Assembly: GCA_021234155.1 (NCBI GenBank)
Contig: JAJEKV010000021.1
Span: 12,025,760 to 12,089,759, forward strand
Source: Isoetes taiwanensis
Lineage: Eukaryota; Streptophyta; Lycopodiopsida; Isoetales; Isoetaceae
Length of the DNA: 64,000 nt
Reading direction: 5' to 3'
Under the pieces are notes generated by a model. That model did not search any database and was not told the DNA's origin. It was given only the letters and a program-made list of their open reading frames with translations. Each line of letters opens with the position of its first letter. Position 1 is the first letter of the stretch. The translations under genes and the position numbers were made by a program. Positions 44,851 through 58,470 of the stretch are shown here, piece by piece.

Positions 44851-45439
44851 ATGAATATTGCTTTGTGAAGTTCATTGTAAACAAAAGGGAAAAAATGGCC
44901 GCGGACAAAACGCCATAGGTTGTTCCGGAATCAATCTCAAAAGCAAAGAATTTGGCAATCGACTTGCTCGATCGGCACCTCGCCTAGTGCGGGTGATTGA
45001 CATCAAAGATATTTGTAATACTTCTAGAATGGTGGCAAGCTCGTAATCGATGAAGCTCTCGTGTTCTTGTGGCTCGGGCTTATTTAGCTGGAATTGATCG
45101 GGCAAATGCTTAATCGTCCAATAGGCTTTGGGTTTTGCTAACCGAATGCATCTCGTAAAATGGACGCTAATTGGATTCTCAATTGGTTACGATCTGGTGT
45201 GTGCTTGAGATATCTTCATGAATCGTGATGTAAAGAAGGCCGAGGTTAGCATAATTGCCCTGTAAGTCTCGCTATTAGTTGATGAAGGATTATTGAATGT
45301 AAAGGTCTTATTGAGGAAAAGTTAATTTGGAGTTGTGGTTGTCTTTGATACTAAAAAAAGACTAACAAGAACCCCTGTAAAACACAAGTCCCACATAAAC
45401 AACCACTAAACACCTGCCCAATGAACCATTAATATGAGT
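44851..45439. other. No recognisable gene
   Basis: Probably LTR or flank of the Copia element. Short frames only. Confidence 0.35.
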
Positions 45440-45454
45440 AAAGTAGATTCAAAA

Positions 45455-45590
45455 GAAGTTGGGGTCCCGTGGACGAAAAAAAATCGGTTTATATGACATT
45501 AATTTTAATTAGATTATTGAGGAACCAAAAAGAGTTGGGGTCTTGTGGACGTAAAAAATCTTTATCCTTGTCTTTATCTAACCGAAAAAA
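45455..45590 (+). repeat. Two degraded SINE-like 3' ends
   Basis: GTTGGGGTCCCGTGGACGAA (about 45460) and GAGTTGGGGTCTTGTGGACG (about 45530) both match the end of the SINE core. The second is followed by AAAAAATCTTTATCCTTGTC, a decayed TTATC-type tail. Confidence 0.5.
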
Positions 45591-48500
45591 CATGGGATGC
45601 CTATAAAACCACTATAATCTAATAACTTATATCATATAAGGATCCCCAAGCACTATACATCCAAAGAGAATAAAATAACCACAACTACCCTATGCAACCA
45701 CCCGCGCTACGCAAATACTCCCAACCATTACATCCCTTCCCATGTCTGCATGTTGCTAGTTTTTGTTCATTGTGCATATGCCATGTGTTAGTATAAATGC
45801 GACAAGCTAAATAAGATGATCAGAACAAAAAATTTCTTACACATAACATCATTTATATGGAAAGAAGGCTTTTTTTATTATTATTATTAATTGCACTCTA
45901 CGCTTATTATTATGATTTTTATCCCCCCTTTTTATTTTTCTCTTTGTTTTATGCATTGCACTCTACCTTTGCGAGACGTGGCAGTTGCTCACTTTACTCA
46001 CCCCCGTAGGCTGGGTTCACATGCACCTTCACGACCCTCACCATCATGTAAAAGGGCTCACCGTTTTACGCCCACCATCGCCAGTTTGCACTGGGCAAAA
46101 CAGGCCCCCTCTCCGGCGATGGTTGCATGTGTACTGGCCCATAGTGGGTCTTACGCCTTTGAACGGGGTTACTTAGCACGTGCTCACTTTACCCCCATGG
46201 TAGGTCTTACGCTTTTGGATGGGTTTATCTTATCCCTATGCCTAACCGCCTGGCTACCCTGAGTAATGAGCCTACCTTTATTTTCTTTAAGGTCAGTAGG
46301 ACCACAACGAGCAAGGTTCGAACATCTGACATTGCTAGTAGTAGTCTAAGGTCTTACCACAGGACCCTATATATAGGGTTAGAAAGGATAATATTTTCCA
46401 TTTTTGTGTCACGTGCTGTCTTCTAAAAGTACACCAAATTTTTATACCAATTTCACAAGATAAACGTGGAGCATGTGCCATGATGAATATGAAAAGGCAA
46501 ACATCAATTAGCATATACTGTACGATATAGAGTTCAAAGTAAGAAATCTATATTATGCAATAGTGGCGATGAGGAGAGAACATGCATTGTATTGATGACA
46601 AAGAGCACTATAGTTGTATAACTAATTGTTATCCTGACAAATGTGCCACCTCGAATATGCTCATAACAGGAGCATTGTAGTTGTCAATTTAATTGCTATG
46701 CATATAAATATGTCATCACGAATATGCTCATGTACAACCAAGCAAAAGAAAATTTCTTGAATGATTTGTCGCACACTTCTTAAAGATATATAGAAATTCA
46801 ATAATGACAATAGAAAATCTCAAGAAGACTACTTTATAGCAACTTGCATGAAGGATAAGCTTTGTAGAATCAAAATGATTCTTGTCCAACTGTATAAAAT
46901 ATTTAAAATGTTTTGAACAATAACGAGTTTGCATATATTTGTATAAGGTCAAATGAAGATTAAGTCTATTACGAAGTCGTATGGATAAAATTTTTCATAA
47001 GTGAACAGCGTGGAACAAACTCAAAAAACCTAACAAGTATATTTCCTGCATAATTTAAAGGGCTAAGGAAGGGGCCTATCCCAGATTTCACTCTAAAAAA
47101 TATAAAAAACCCACAGATTTTGACCAGAAAACTTCTTGGAATTGTTTTCCCTATCGGAAATTCTCAATTTCAACAGGTAGGATGCTAAAGGAATTTGGCA
47201 TCCCCACCATTACAAGATTTTTGAAAGAACTAATTCAAGCCACACAAAGCACATCAATCATCTCTTACAAACAACACGTGCTTCAACCACCACTATGGAA
47301 AGAGTATAACAATTTGTTGGCGAACTTCATAAATATTTGTAAAGGGCGAACCACCGAGCAAGGATATGAACCTTTTAATTGATTGTTCCAAGAGGATTTT
47401 AAGACATCGATAAGAAGGACATGAAGGCTCTTTTTGGCATCGATTCAAGGACAGAAAGGGAGGAAAATGGGGAATTCACTTCTATTGTATGCAAGCAAAG
47501 AACGGATTACTTTGTTGCCATAATCTCTGCCAGATCTGAGAAACAACAAGATAACAGGTTAGTGACTTGTTTATCGTTTCTAACCGATTAGTTCTTTGTT
47601 TATCGATAGGTTATGGCTAATAAACAATCACCTAACCAGTAGGGGATCTAAAATCCTCAAGGAATTGTTGTTTAAAGCCCGTAGAATGGCATATCCTATA
47701 GTATCATACGAATTGCAAATTACATTATTCAACCTTTGTAAACCCCTCCTTCACCCGGGCGTCCTTTTTTCCCTACCCCGTCCGGTGCACAGAGCTAATC
47801 CAACATTGGACTTTCCCATGGTAACTCAATTATACAATAATCTTGAAGTTTTGTATTCTTCACAGGCATTGTGTCTCAAGCTTCACATGTATAACACACT
47901 AATGATCTTGATTTGGCACACAACATTAATACTTTTCATTTTCCCTTTCAACCAAAAATATACTTTTCGCATGAACTTGGACATAGACATGCCTTAGAAT
48001 CAAAATATACTATTTTAGATCCTACCCAGATGCATGAGCCTTAGCTAAGCAAAAGGTCATCCATCTTGTTCTGAATGAGTCTTCGACCAATTGGGAAAAA
48101 TTGCAGACTCCACATTTTCATGGCATTCAGTCACCTGTTTATGGAGTTGCCTAAAATATTGATCTCTTATAAGAACAGTGCACAACGTTATTCGATGACA
48201 TCTTTTGTGCTTGAACAGTTAGACTAAACGTGTTCCTTATGTATATCCTCTTTGAATAACAAAAATTTTATCCTTAAAATTGGTATTATTATTAAGAGTG
48301 TTCCATCAAAAGCCCCTTGTCTTTCATCCTATTGGTTTACTTTGTATATTCTGTTAAATTTAAGATAATTTAGTCTCCATGATGGATGATAAACTCAACA
48401 ATATGTAATGAACCAAAGTCCCTTAAGAAGAAGGGTAACAACTAGCATAAAGAAGCTTCTTTATAATATCAAATGGCACCTTAGGGGAATCTGATGAAAC

Positions 48501-49730
48501 GTTTGGCACAAGTCACTCTTCCGTAGTATGACTTGCCCATTTGACTATACATATATAAGTTAGCACAAAAGGTACCTCAATAAGTGAGGGTTCTTAGAGT
48601 TAGAGGAGACATAATATTGAGATGTTGATACTATCTCTGGAACTGGGCCCATAAATGGTCCCAGATAAAGGTATTATTTTTTTCGATATATAGTGTGGTC
48701 AATATGTATCACAGATATTAAAGTTGGCAACAACTGCAGCATACAACATAATTAAATGTACTAAAAGGAGGGCTATGGTCTTAATTAGACCATGCGTTTC
48801 CCTTCCTCACATATGTCCCTATTCTTACAGCTGTCGAATGTTCTCAACCTCACCCCAAAGTGACAACTTGATTAGGACATGAGGTTTATGTCTCCCCAAA
48901 CTTCCTATGATATTTCACTGGACATATTCATCTCTTACACGGCTCCAGGCAATTAGAACAGGGGTGGGAAGACTTTCAAAAAGCATACATCCATAAGAAA
49001 ACAAATAATTAAGAAAAAGAAAAAACTGAAGTTGCAAAGGCATAACATCGTAGTGATAGCAATATGCATAGTATTGCATGTCAGTCAATGTACTTGTTCG
49101 ATATGTTGGCCTCAACAAATGTTAAGGTTCATGCCAATCACCCCCATTAGTGGAGAAGAAGGACGAGAAGGAACCAGAAATCAACAATTTTAAGTTAATT
49201 CAATTATCTGAAAGGACTTGTTTAAAAGTCGTGGGTTAGAGGATTAGAAAAACATTGTAAAAGGCAATAACTGCTCATTTGTAACCACATGCACTTTTAA
49301 ATTGTTATAAAGGTTCTATATTGGATAGGTTCAATGGCCTCTCCTATCTACCCCCTCTCTGTTTTTTTTTTTTCCATGTTTGTTTACTTTCATAAACAAT
49401 TGGTTGAGGTGGTTGCAACTTACGTGTTGAGATTCGCTATTGACAAAGGTATCAGGATTGTTCTTTTATGACTTAATCCGACACGAATGCCTGTAAGCAC
49501 TAGTTGAAATTTCGCAAGCACGAAGTCCACAACAGCATAGTGCGACAGAGGGAATATTGGGGAATCAAGGTAGATTGATGTTGCGGATATACAAGGAAGG
49601 AGCGATGTGAGGATGGGAAGGGGGACAATGAATTGAATTAAATTGAATTGAAAGCGGGCAGAGGAAGGCTGGGCCTACAAATAATAAGAACAATGATAAC
49701 TAAATGTGATAATGATAAAAGTTTGATTAA
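45591..49730. other. Anonymous AT-rich DNA, no gene recognised
   Basis: Open frames at 45891-46262 (123 codons) and 47596-47997 (133 codons) show no motif, no codon signature and no homology I recognise. A GGTTCGAAC B-box-like motif near 46315 suggests a SINE fragment. I see no LTR pairs, TIRs or RNA genes. Confidence 0.4.
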
Positions 49731-49734
49731 AATA

Positions 49735-50330
49735 GTAAATTCGGAGCCGAGAATGACTCTTATACCTTAATTCACCTGCCCCTCAAGTTTTATAGCTCAG
49801 TTGTTGGACGAAGTGGTGTTACCCACTTATAACACATCGATGACACATAAACATCTAGGTTGGTATGCGGGATCACAAACACAGACAAAAGGAGATTGAG
49901 AGCTCTGAGGGTGTTGTGTTAAGGCAGATAACACAGATGGATAACACATGAGAACCCTGGTGTTTGCCCTATTAGGTGCTTTCCCATGGGCTGAGAACCC
50001 GGTGTTATGCCCTATTAGGTGCTTTCCATGGGCAGAAAAACCTCGTTTCCTGAAGGTCTGGTTTGCTATTCCGATGTTCCATGAGCTAGAATCTGAGTAG
50101 CTGAGGTTAAGAACCTCATTAGGAAAATAATCCCCGACGATTACTTTTGGACTGGTCTGGCCTCATCCAGGTCCGAACGTCCATGGAAAGCACCGGTATA
50201 ACAATCTCGGGCTTTGTTTAATTAGTAAATAATGTGAGCCGAGAATGACTGTTATACCCTAATCAGTATACAGAGTAGAGTAGGGCCAAGGAATGGCCAC
50301 GACAAGCTAGTGCCCAGATTCGAATCTCGA
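49735..50330 (+). repeat. Direct-repeat cluster with GAGCCGAGAATGACT
   Basis: GAGCCGAGAATGACTnTTATACC occurs at about 49745 and 50235, about 490 bp apart. Between them, AACCCnGGTGTT...GCCCTATTAGGTGCTTTCC is a tandem pair (about 49955-50025). A tRNA-like TATAGCTCAGTTGTTGGA lies at about 49791 and AGATTCGAATCTCGAGC at about 50315. This could be a SINE or a terminal-repeat miniature element; boundaries are not clear. Confidence 0.4.
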
Positions 50331-51509
50331 GCTTTTTTGGCCCTGACAAATAAATGGTCCAATGCTCCCTCTTCTTCCTTTACTCTGCAAAACTCTGTAC
50401 AGCTCTATTCTCCTCGTCCGAGTAAATCCAGCAGGTGGCGCCCTTTCTTTCCAACCCTTCTCCGCACAAACCCATTTCTTATCTATCTATATGGCCAGAT
50501 CTGGCCTGTTCTTCTGCATTTTTGGTGCCCAAATCGCCTTTTCTTAGCTGCCGCTTCCATCTGGGCAGTGCCCAGAATCAATTCCTGCCTTCCCATTCCC
50601 ATCATCTCCATTCTTGATCCCCTTTGCACGACGAGCTGAGGCAATATGCAGACTTGGGTCTTTTGTCCATCCTATCTCCGGCGGCACTTTGCCTCTCTGC
50701 TTTTGTTTGTAGGGCTCGCTTAAGATTTTAGAGTCGAGTTTTGGTTGAAATTTTGCGTAAGCAGATTTGGAGGTTTCCTAAGATGTATCGTCCTTGTGCC
50801 GACGAGTTTTGCCCCACTTACCAAGCCTCCGGCGTGACAGATTTTGGCCAATAGCGATGAAGTATTTCGCTAATACTGCGACGGCAGCTTTTCCTCATGC
50901 AAAGTATGCGTAACGTACGGCGTTTTCTTGCATGACGTCTGTGTTTCTGTGGGTGGGATTCTGCGTGTTTTCTGTTCTTGCGAGTTCGTTTATTATCGTT
51001 TCATTTAACCACAATCATTTTGATCTATCTCGGGTGCCAGAGATATATATATGTATAGATAACCAGCATGATTAACAAATAATGTCTGGCATTCTCTGTA
51101 TTGTTTTCCTTTTCCCAAGGCTGTTTTCTACCAGCTGTTATCTTCCTGCAGAGGTATTTTTTCGTATTTTCCCTATGTTAGACCATACACTGGAACAGAA
51201 AAAGAGTTCTTTCTCCACTGAGTTACATAACAACATAGCCTAAAGACCCCTCAATTATGGCAAGGTTTGGATACGGAAGGTTAGACGCATTGGGCCTTTT
51301 GTTTTCTAGTGGCTTCCTTTGCACATATTTGTGGTTGACTTGGTGGATATTCTAAAGATTTTCTTTTCAGGGTGGTGTGGTAGTCTTGCCGTAATCATTG
51401 TAAAAGCATCTCCAGAAGCAGAAGCAGATCAGTGTTTCCAAAGTGTGTGATATTGACAAGAGGTATATGATTGTGTCATAGAAAATGACTCTTATTTCCA
51501 TGGGTACAT
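50331..51509. other. Upstream region of the loricrin-like pseudogene
   Basis: Pyrimidine-rich at 50360-50640 (CTCTTCTTCCTTTACTCTGC and similar), which could be a leader or intron of the following gene. Frames of 60-109 codons overlap here without motifs. Confidence 0.35.
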
Positions 51510-53950
51510 ATCAAAATAGTGGTGAATTCAATGGACCTTTTCACCTTCAAGCCTGTATCTGGTCATCCTTGAGTCCTGATCTGCATTTGGGAGCTCTTGC
51601 TTTTAGTAGCCCAACAACTACTCTTTCAATTGGGTTGGACAGCCCACGGAGATGACTGTGAGCAGTGCAAGAATCAGGTGGGCTGGAGGAACATGCAACA
51701 TAATCCAAGGCAACCATTTTACCTGCCACATCTGGAGACCGCGCTGGTGTACTTCTCATCATGGTAAAAGAAAAAGGTCAGGGGCAACAATTTGCAATGA
51801 CAGAGACCTGAGCCAGATGTTGTCTTAGCATTGGGGCAGAGGAACAGTCATCAACAAATGGACACTGTTTTGAGACTTGCTCATGCGGTTCATGATGTTA
51901 GCAATGGCACTAGTGATACCATTGGGATGAGTAGAAGAGAACATCATCAACCAATCCCATTTTCTTTCAATAATGATCTCAATTCCCATTGAGAAGTCGG
52001 TCTGGGTTCTGATGTATGTTGCATCTAGGGAGTGAGAACACAGCTTTATTCCATGTCAAACAGCTTCATCGGACATGCTGAGCCGCTCAACGGTGAGGAA
52101 CATTTGTTGAACTTGGATTACCTGGAAATGGTACTGGTTTTGCAATCATACAAACAGTTGTGGGGATCCAAAAGACAGGGGCAACTGTAATGGATCTTTA
52201 CTTGCAGGGCTTGGGCATGTTGATCATCATTTGGAGACTGTTCTTGAATGACACATTTGTTCCTGTGGTAGATGAGAATCATCTTCTGCACGATGGATGA
52301 AATCTAGAGGCAATATACCCACGTCTTCTAGCTCCATCTCCACCCAGCCAGACACACACATGGACAATAATAACAACTATACAAATCTCGAGATGTAGGA
52401 CCCCATTGATCTTTCTTTGAGCGCAAAGCCAAGTGGTACCACATCCACAAGCCGGAACATCTGGCCTGTCAGATAAAGCATCAAAATTTGTAAATCAAAA
52501 GGCTGTGGCAAAGGTGCTGGGGCTTTCAGGCTTGTGCATTACGGTGGAGGCCACGCTGGAAAGGCCTGGCTGCAACAAAGGGGCTGAAGTTCTGACTGTG
52601 TAACTGCAAAGCTCATGGAGGTGGCAAGAGGTGCCAGTCACCTGAAGGTTGCACAAAAAATGCAGAGGGAAAGAAAAACTACCGACCATTGCTTCATGGT
52701 GGAGGTCAGGGTGCAGCTACCCTGGGGGGTTGGTACCTTCGCTGCGAGGGGACGATCTGGACTATGCATTAGGTATGGCGGAGGGAAAGATGCAAAGGAA
52801 GGATGCACTAAAGTGCCGAGGGGCTATATACTGGCCTTTTTGTATCCATGTACGGTGGAGGCCACCGCTGTCAAGCTGATGGTTGTGGGAAGGGAGCACA
52901 GGGAAGCACAAATTTTGCAAAACTCATGGAGGAGGTAAACGTTGCATGATCCGGGGCTGCACAAGGCGCCGAAGGGAGCACTCCACTTTGCAAAGCACAT
53001 GGTGGGGTAAAAGATGCATGCATGAAGGTGGGGTCTTTGTCCAAAGAGTGTCCATGGTGGTACACATTCTGCGTGGTAACATGGAGGTGGAAAACGCTGT
53101 GCATCACAGGGATGCACTAAGAGTGCAAGAGGAAGAACAAATTATTTGTGCATGGTATGAGGACGATGTAAAATGGAAAAATTGTGGAAAAAGTGCTCAG
53201 GAGTACAGACTTTTGCAAAGCTCACGGAGGTGGTAAACGGTGCATTAAGGACAAGGAAGGCTCTGTGGCCCAACTGCAGGAGATATTGGCGAGCCAGAAA
53301 ACTCGCAGGGGGGAGATATTGGGTCTTTGTGCTGCTCACAGTGGGCTTGTGCTGGATAATTGCGTACATGATTGCTCATAGTATTTAGAAATTCTCTCTT
53401 TTTTGGGTATTTCACCAGGTTTGTTCCGTGGTCTTGCATCAGGGCAGTCCAGGGGAACACAAGCATATCCGCAAAGTCACTTTCAGTTCAAGACCACATC
53501 AATTGGTTACAGTAATAAAACTACTTCAAGTGCAGCGGTTGGCTTTTGGTGGCCACGGCTTGGGACTTTGATGCCTGGAAAATGCAGGGAAAGATGTAGA
53601 GGATTGCAATGAAAGAGTAGTCGACAGAAGAGAACGTGATCAGGCACATTGCAAACCACCATGGGTTCCACTGCAAGGTCATGGCACTTACCATCAACGG
53701 TAGCCTTCTATTCCTATCCCATCCACCCTATGTTGTAATAGTCTGGCGTTTTTCATGAATAAATTCATTATTGATGAGCATCGTCTGGTGTGGAATCACC
53801 ACCACGGGTTCTAGTACGCCTGCCATACAGTCATTTGGGAACTCAGCAAATGCACCAGAGGAGGGTACGTGGAGGGACTTCCTTGCTATGCTCACTCCGA
53901 GGCGACATGAGTGCAAATCAGTCTTCTTGAGATCTTGTTTCCATGTCATG
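51510..53950 (+). pseudogene. Loricrin-like / WRKY19-like HGGG zinc-repeat protein, frameshifted
   Basis: The C-terminal half (about 52480-53385) consists of a roughly 75-bp repeated unit encoding CxxxGCxKxAxGxxxxCxxHGGGxRC. At least nine GGTGGAGG-type HGGG sites are visible (for example 52614, 52695, 52773, 52924, 52999, 53081, 53222). Readable pieces include ICKSKGCGKGA, FCKTHGGGKRC, FCKAHGGGKRC and a final LCAAHSGLVLDN. Upstream, DTVLRLAHAVHDVSNGTSDT (about 51861-51920) fits the family's N-terminal DTVLRL motif. APEEGTWRDFLAMLTPRR near 53850 may be the family's C-terminal tail. The family is plant-specific and probably nuclear; its molecular role is unclear. Frame changes occur in almost every repeat and there are many stops, so it cannot make the full protein. 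It is the only host-gene-like sequence recognised in the window. Confidence 0.8.
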
Positions 53951-55480
53951 TTTCTGTTTGGATTGCCTCAAAAGTGGTGATTTCATGTAAATATTGTCTT
54001 TGTTGATGATGTATATTTTATGTGAATTTGTTCTGAATACTGATAGCATTTCAAGCAGCAGCATTAATGCAAATTTTCATATATTTTGTTTGTATCTGGA
54101 TCGTGGTCAGATTTTATGTTTCTTTATTATTTGTCCATTAAACCACAAATCAGTTGGATAATCTGATTCAAAGTTGTGTAAATCTAATTTTTTTGAAATG
54201 CTCTGTAAATTTATACGGGTCCAAAAAGTTGTGTAAATTCCGGATATTTAGTATTATTTTATAGCCGTAGGGCCATATGGCCTCAAAGTGTGTGCTCCAA
54301 AATTGATCTCTTTGTAGGGGAGGGCATCTTCAATTGTGGACCATGCAAAAAAGTGGATCTGGGAATAACACTACCTCAATGTCAACCATTGGATGAAGTG
54401 GACTTTCAATCTTGATTCACAAATTGGTGCCATCTTATGTACTAGGGAATTACGACGAGGATATTATGTTGAGTAATCCTCAAGGTGGCGCATGAGCACC
54501 GCTTCCAGTTTGGCGTGTGCATCGTTGAGGTTTGACAACGCAGTCAAGCGAAATTTTGAGGGTAATGGCAGTGCATCGTTGAGTTTGACAACGCTATCAA
54601 AAAGGAAATTTTGAGGGTAATTCCGAGTCGCAGGGATTCTCTCTGGGCATATATCGCGTCCGGCTGAATTTACAAAGTAAAACAATATTTTATTTTAGGT
54701 CGACGTCGCCACGGGAAGCATCTTTTTGTCCCTTTACTTTATGCCACACTTCTTGATCTTTCCTTATCGCCATGTATTTATTTTTCTTTTGATTCAGATC
54801 CTTTACTATACCGCCTCGATCTTCCTATAACAAAGATGTGATAAATGGGACCAAATTATTGAACGGGAGAAAAGAAATATTCTTCGAAGACGAAAAAGCA
54901 AAGGGCTAAAATGAGGCTAAAAAAACAAAAATTTTTAACCCCTTTCTAACACACACCCAAAATCACCAATTTTTTAAAGAGAGAAAAGCGACCATGTTAA
55001 AAGTGACACTTTTCATAGCAAGAAACTTCCCTAGAAAGTATGTTTTTTGAGAGAACCTCAAATAAAGAGAATATTACTTTAACCTAAAAAATTGAAGTGG
55101 TCTCGCGAACCCGGTTGTAGTACATTCAAAAATTAAAGATAAAAATCCTCTTATTCAAGATTTAAAAATTTACTGACCTTTTTCCAGACTTCCGTTATGT
55201 GCCAAAAGCGGAGGGTTACGAGAGAGGATCCAAAGACATCATCATGCTCATTTGTAAGCGTCATCACCTTCACTTTCTTTCGCCATGAGGAAGTGCTTGA
55301 GTTATCTTCCTCGCCATCATCAACAGATTTAAGCATCAGCTGATTTTCATCTTCTTCCGTAATTACAAGGTTTAAGCAAAGTTGATTCGCCCTTTGGCAT
55401 AAACGATGGTTGTCGATTTCAATTTTGAAACGGCGGTGAGAAACACCAACTCACCTCTCCAAACGCCTACCTTCAAAGCA
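53951..55480. other. No recognisable gene; one 2-copy repeat
   Basis: AT-rich DNA. A direct repeat at about 54518-54620 has two copies of GCATCGTTGAG(G)TTTGACAACGC ... AAATTTTGAGGGTAAT, with a period of about 54 bp. Confidence 0.5.
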
Positions 55481-55487
55481 TTCCTCC

Positions 55488-55540
55488 CATGACCTATTGG
55501 TCTCCGTGGGAATAACCGATTATTCTATTCTATTCTATGA
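55488..55540 (+). repeat. SINE-like 3' end with (TTCTA)n tail
   Basis: CCCATGACCTATTGGTCTCC and GTGGGAATAACCGA, followed by TTATTCTATTCTATTCTAT. It matches the 43.5-kb SINE in the opposite orientation. Confidence 0.55.
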
Positions 55541-57839
55541 CCTTTCGATTGTGTCAAAACGTCCATCCAAAAAGATTGCTCAATTTTTCATCCTTCTCAC
55601 CCCAAAAGAGTTAACGATACTTTCTGACCTCGGATATTGCGGAGTCTCATTCTTAAGTCTTGGTCGAGGGTACATGACCCGGTCCTCTTCTTCCCTCTTC
55701 GCGAGGTGCATCAGTAGCATTGCTTTGACTTGCCTAGTTTTGGGCTTGATGGAAGGCGTTAGGCCACTCAAAAGGTTCCCACGAAGCACTTTTAGAGTTA
55801 GGGTTTTTTTAGCCAATAATCGTTGTTCAACAAAGAAACTTCTCTACATTTGGTCCTCTTCTAAGAGGTACACTTAAACTGAGGGAAATTCCATCTTCAA
55901 TTGCTTTTAAAGATTTCACCGTGGTAACTTTTCTTCGCTTTTGACTCTTTTGGATTTTTAAGGGAGTTGCTCAACATGTTCTACCAAGCAGTCCGAACTT
56001 CTCCATTCTTCAAGTAAAACTTGATGTGGTGTTGAAAAGTCGATCATTTAACTTGTTTATAACTTTTACTGTTCTCTGTTGGCACATTGAGAGAAAACAT
56101 AAATTCCTCTAAAGTCGGTGATCTCCTTTAGAAGCTCAACCGGGGGTATAAGAGTGTTCAATGATTGAGAAGTAAGTAGAACAGCTTCTTCCTTCCAAGG
56201 CCTTTTGAAAAATATTTGAACATCTGATCTGTTGATCATGAGTGTGCTTCTGGTAAAAATCCGAGCTTTACTTTTCTAAAGATTCGCTCCACTAGCATGA
56301 TCGCGATGCTTAAATAGTGCTTGATTTTGTTCTCCCATTAGTGTTATCGTTAGCGGTGAAACGCGCGATTGGTAGGCTATGCTTGCTCACAATACACTTC
56401 CAATAGAAGTAGTAGTGAGAGTTTGAGTCACTATACAGAGGTGGAATACATTAAGGCACTTTACCGCCAGACTTCCTTTGGAAACATCATACTTTACAAG
56501 GTGTACCTTACAAAACATTCCCTTTATCTTTAAATATTAAAAAATAAGGGTGGGGATTGTCCTTTTTTTATTCATTATCAATGTCTATGAATGTATCTTT
56601 GCATTGGGCCGTTCAAAGGTTTTATTGATTAGCACAGCAAGTTTCCTTCTCTGTTGCTTATTTGTTCAGTGTGGTTGCAGTTTTGTTGAACAATATCATT
56701 GAAAGTCAGGTTAAAAACAAATCTTAAAGTGCAAATGGACGTCCTACTTGTTTTCGAGGAATTTTCTGCATGGTAATTCACTCTTCCAATGTTTTGATCC
56801 CAAATAATTCACTCTTCAAAGTAATAGAAGTGTTGAGTGCATGTCTCCTTGCACCTATGTTCTTGGAAGACATTTTTTCTTTTGATATTTATTAGGTCAA
56901 ATGATGCATATTAACGTTGGGTAACTTTTTCACATGTTTCTCTAAAATTTCTTCATCCATGTGTGACTGGGACAGCCATTGTTATCACCCTTCTTAGCCC
57001 ATTAGTGATCATCAATGGATGGATTTTTATCGATCTTTGTATTAGAACATTCTAGTGGATCTAAATAGGCTGAACCAAGTAAAACATTTCTAACATACTT
57101 GTTCCACAATACAAGAAGATGTCTAGTCTTAATAAACTTGGTAAAGTTTTGGTGGTGTGGGCCGTAGTTGGTACCTGGCTTGGCCATGTTGCGGCGATGC
57201 AACCCAATGGGCGGCATCTAGTAGTTCTTAGAGAAGTCTCCTCATTTTCTGCTGCGTCCAAAGATTTTCTTCTTACAAAACGAGGGCTCTCGGCTAAAAT
57301 CCACCTTGAATTTCTTGGAAGATTGGTTGGAGAGCATGTAATATCGATTGCTCCTCGTTAGTGTTCCTCCTACGTTTATCTTAGAGGAGAGTTCCACTCT
57401 AGGAGTTATCTTCTCTTCCCTCAATAATTGTGCTTATAGAGAGGAAAACAAAATATATCGGGAAAATGGAGCCGCAATTGTTAAAAGTACAAAGCATCAA
57501 AAAGTAAAAGCATGGCTAAGGTTTTCCCTTTGTTACATGTATGAAAAAAGCTCAATAAAACCAATGGGTCTTTGGGGGTTAATTTCTTAAAAACCTTATG
57601 TGGATAAAACATGTGGTTTTCTCAAGGCGTGTTGTTACAAAATGCTTTGTCAATAGTTAGGTAAATGATGTTAGGTAAAGATGGGGTTTTAACATGTTTA
57701 GTACCTATAGTTTAATATAGTGCTTGATGTATATGGTTTTGCTAATGTGGTATATCCACACACCATTTAGTTAAACTTTGGTTTATGATGGTGGTATATT
57801 AATATTGGTTCTTAGAGTGCTAAACTAGGAGAGTTAAGT
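55541..57839. other. No recognisable gene
   Basis: Open frame 55497-55877 (126 codons) overlaps the SINE end and has no motif. The remainder is AT-rich with short frames, including 57119-57361 and 57348-57590, neither of which resembles a known family. Confidence 0.4.
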
Positions 57840-58470
57840 GTTGTGAGTAGCGTAAGTGGCTGTTAATGTGTAAAAATGCCATAAGCCACCATCGTTTAAT
57901 GGTCCAAAGCCTTTCATCTTTTAGTGCATCGAAACCATAATGGTTTTAATAGAATATAATAGTTTTTGTAATGTTGTTAAGGTTATAAAATCAACTAGTG
58001 TTTTAGTATCAAACCATTACGAATTTAGTCTATATCGATACCATACTTGTTTCATCTGCTCAACATGCCAATACTTTCTTAGTCCAAACCATTTCTAGTT
58101 ATTGTATTTAAACATGCGTTGTTAAAACATGAACAATTTTTTTGTATTGTAAAAATGTCATAATCACCATTTTTCATGTGGCAAAGTCTTTCATCTTTGG
58201 TGCATTGAAACCAACTTGTGGTTTTAGGTGAAAATAAATGTTAAAAATGTCATAGAGTCACCATTTTTCTGGCGTCTTTCATCTTTTGCATTGAAACCAT
58301 TGGGGTTATAACGTTGTTGGGTTATAAATCAACTAGTGTTTCACTATCAAATCATTTGCAAGTTAGTGTATTAATGCCATACCATTTCGGCTCAACATGT
58401 AATGGTTTCTAATTAAACCATTTTTTTAGTTCTTTATAGTTTAAATAATAATTCTAGTTTTAATCCATTA
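57840..58470 (+). repeat. Degenerate tandem array with AAACCAT motif
   Basis: The segment AAAAATGCCATAA...CACCATnnTTnATGG...TTTCATCTTTnGTGCATnGAAACCA recurs at about 57873, 58146 and 58240. Between and after these, AAATCAACTAGTGTTTnAnTATCAAAnCATT recurs at about 57987 and 58325. Many inverted AAACCAT/ATGGTTT pairs occur. Confidence 0.7.

Noticed and set aside
45891-46262. 123-codon frame as a gene
   Set aside because: No motif, no conserved context, and it overlaps repeated GGTCTTACGC-type sequence.
47596-47997. 133-codon frame as a gene
   Set aside because: No recognisable domain, and low-complexity hydrophobic end; length is within chance for this much DNA.
55497-55877. 126-codon frame as a gene
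   Set aside because: It begins inside a SINE tail and has no motif.
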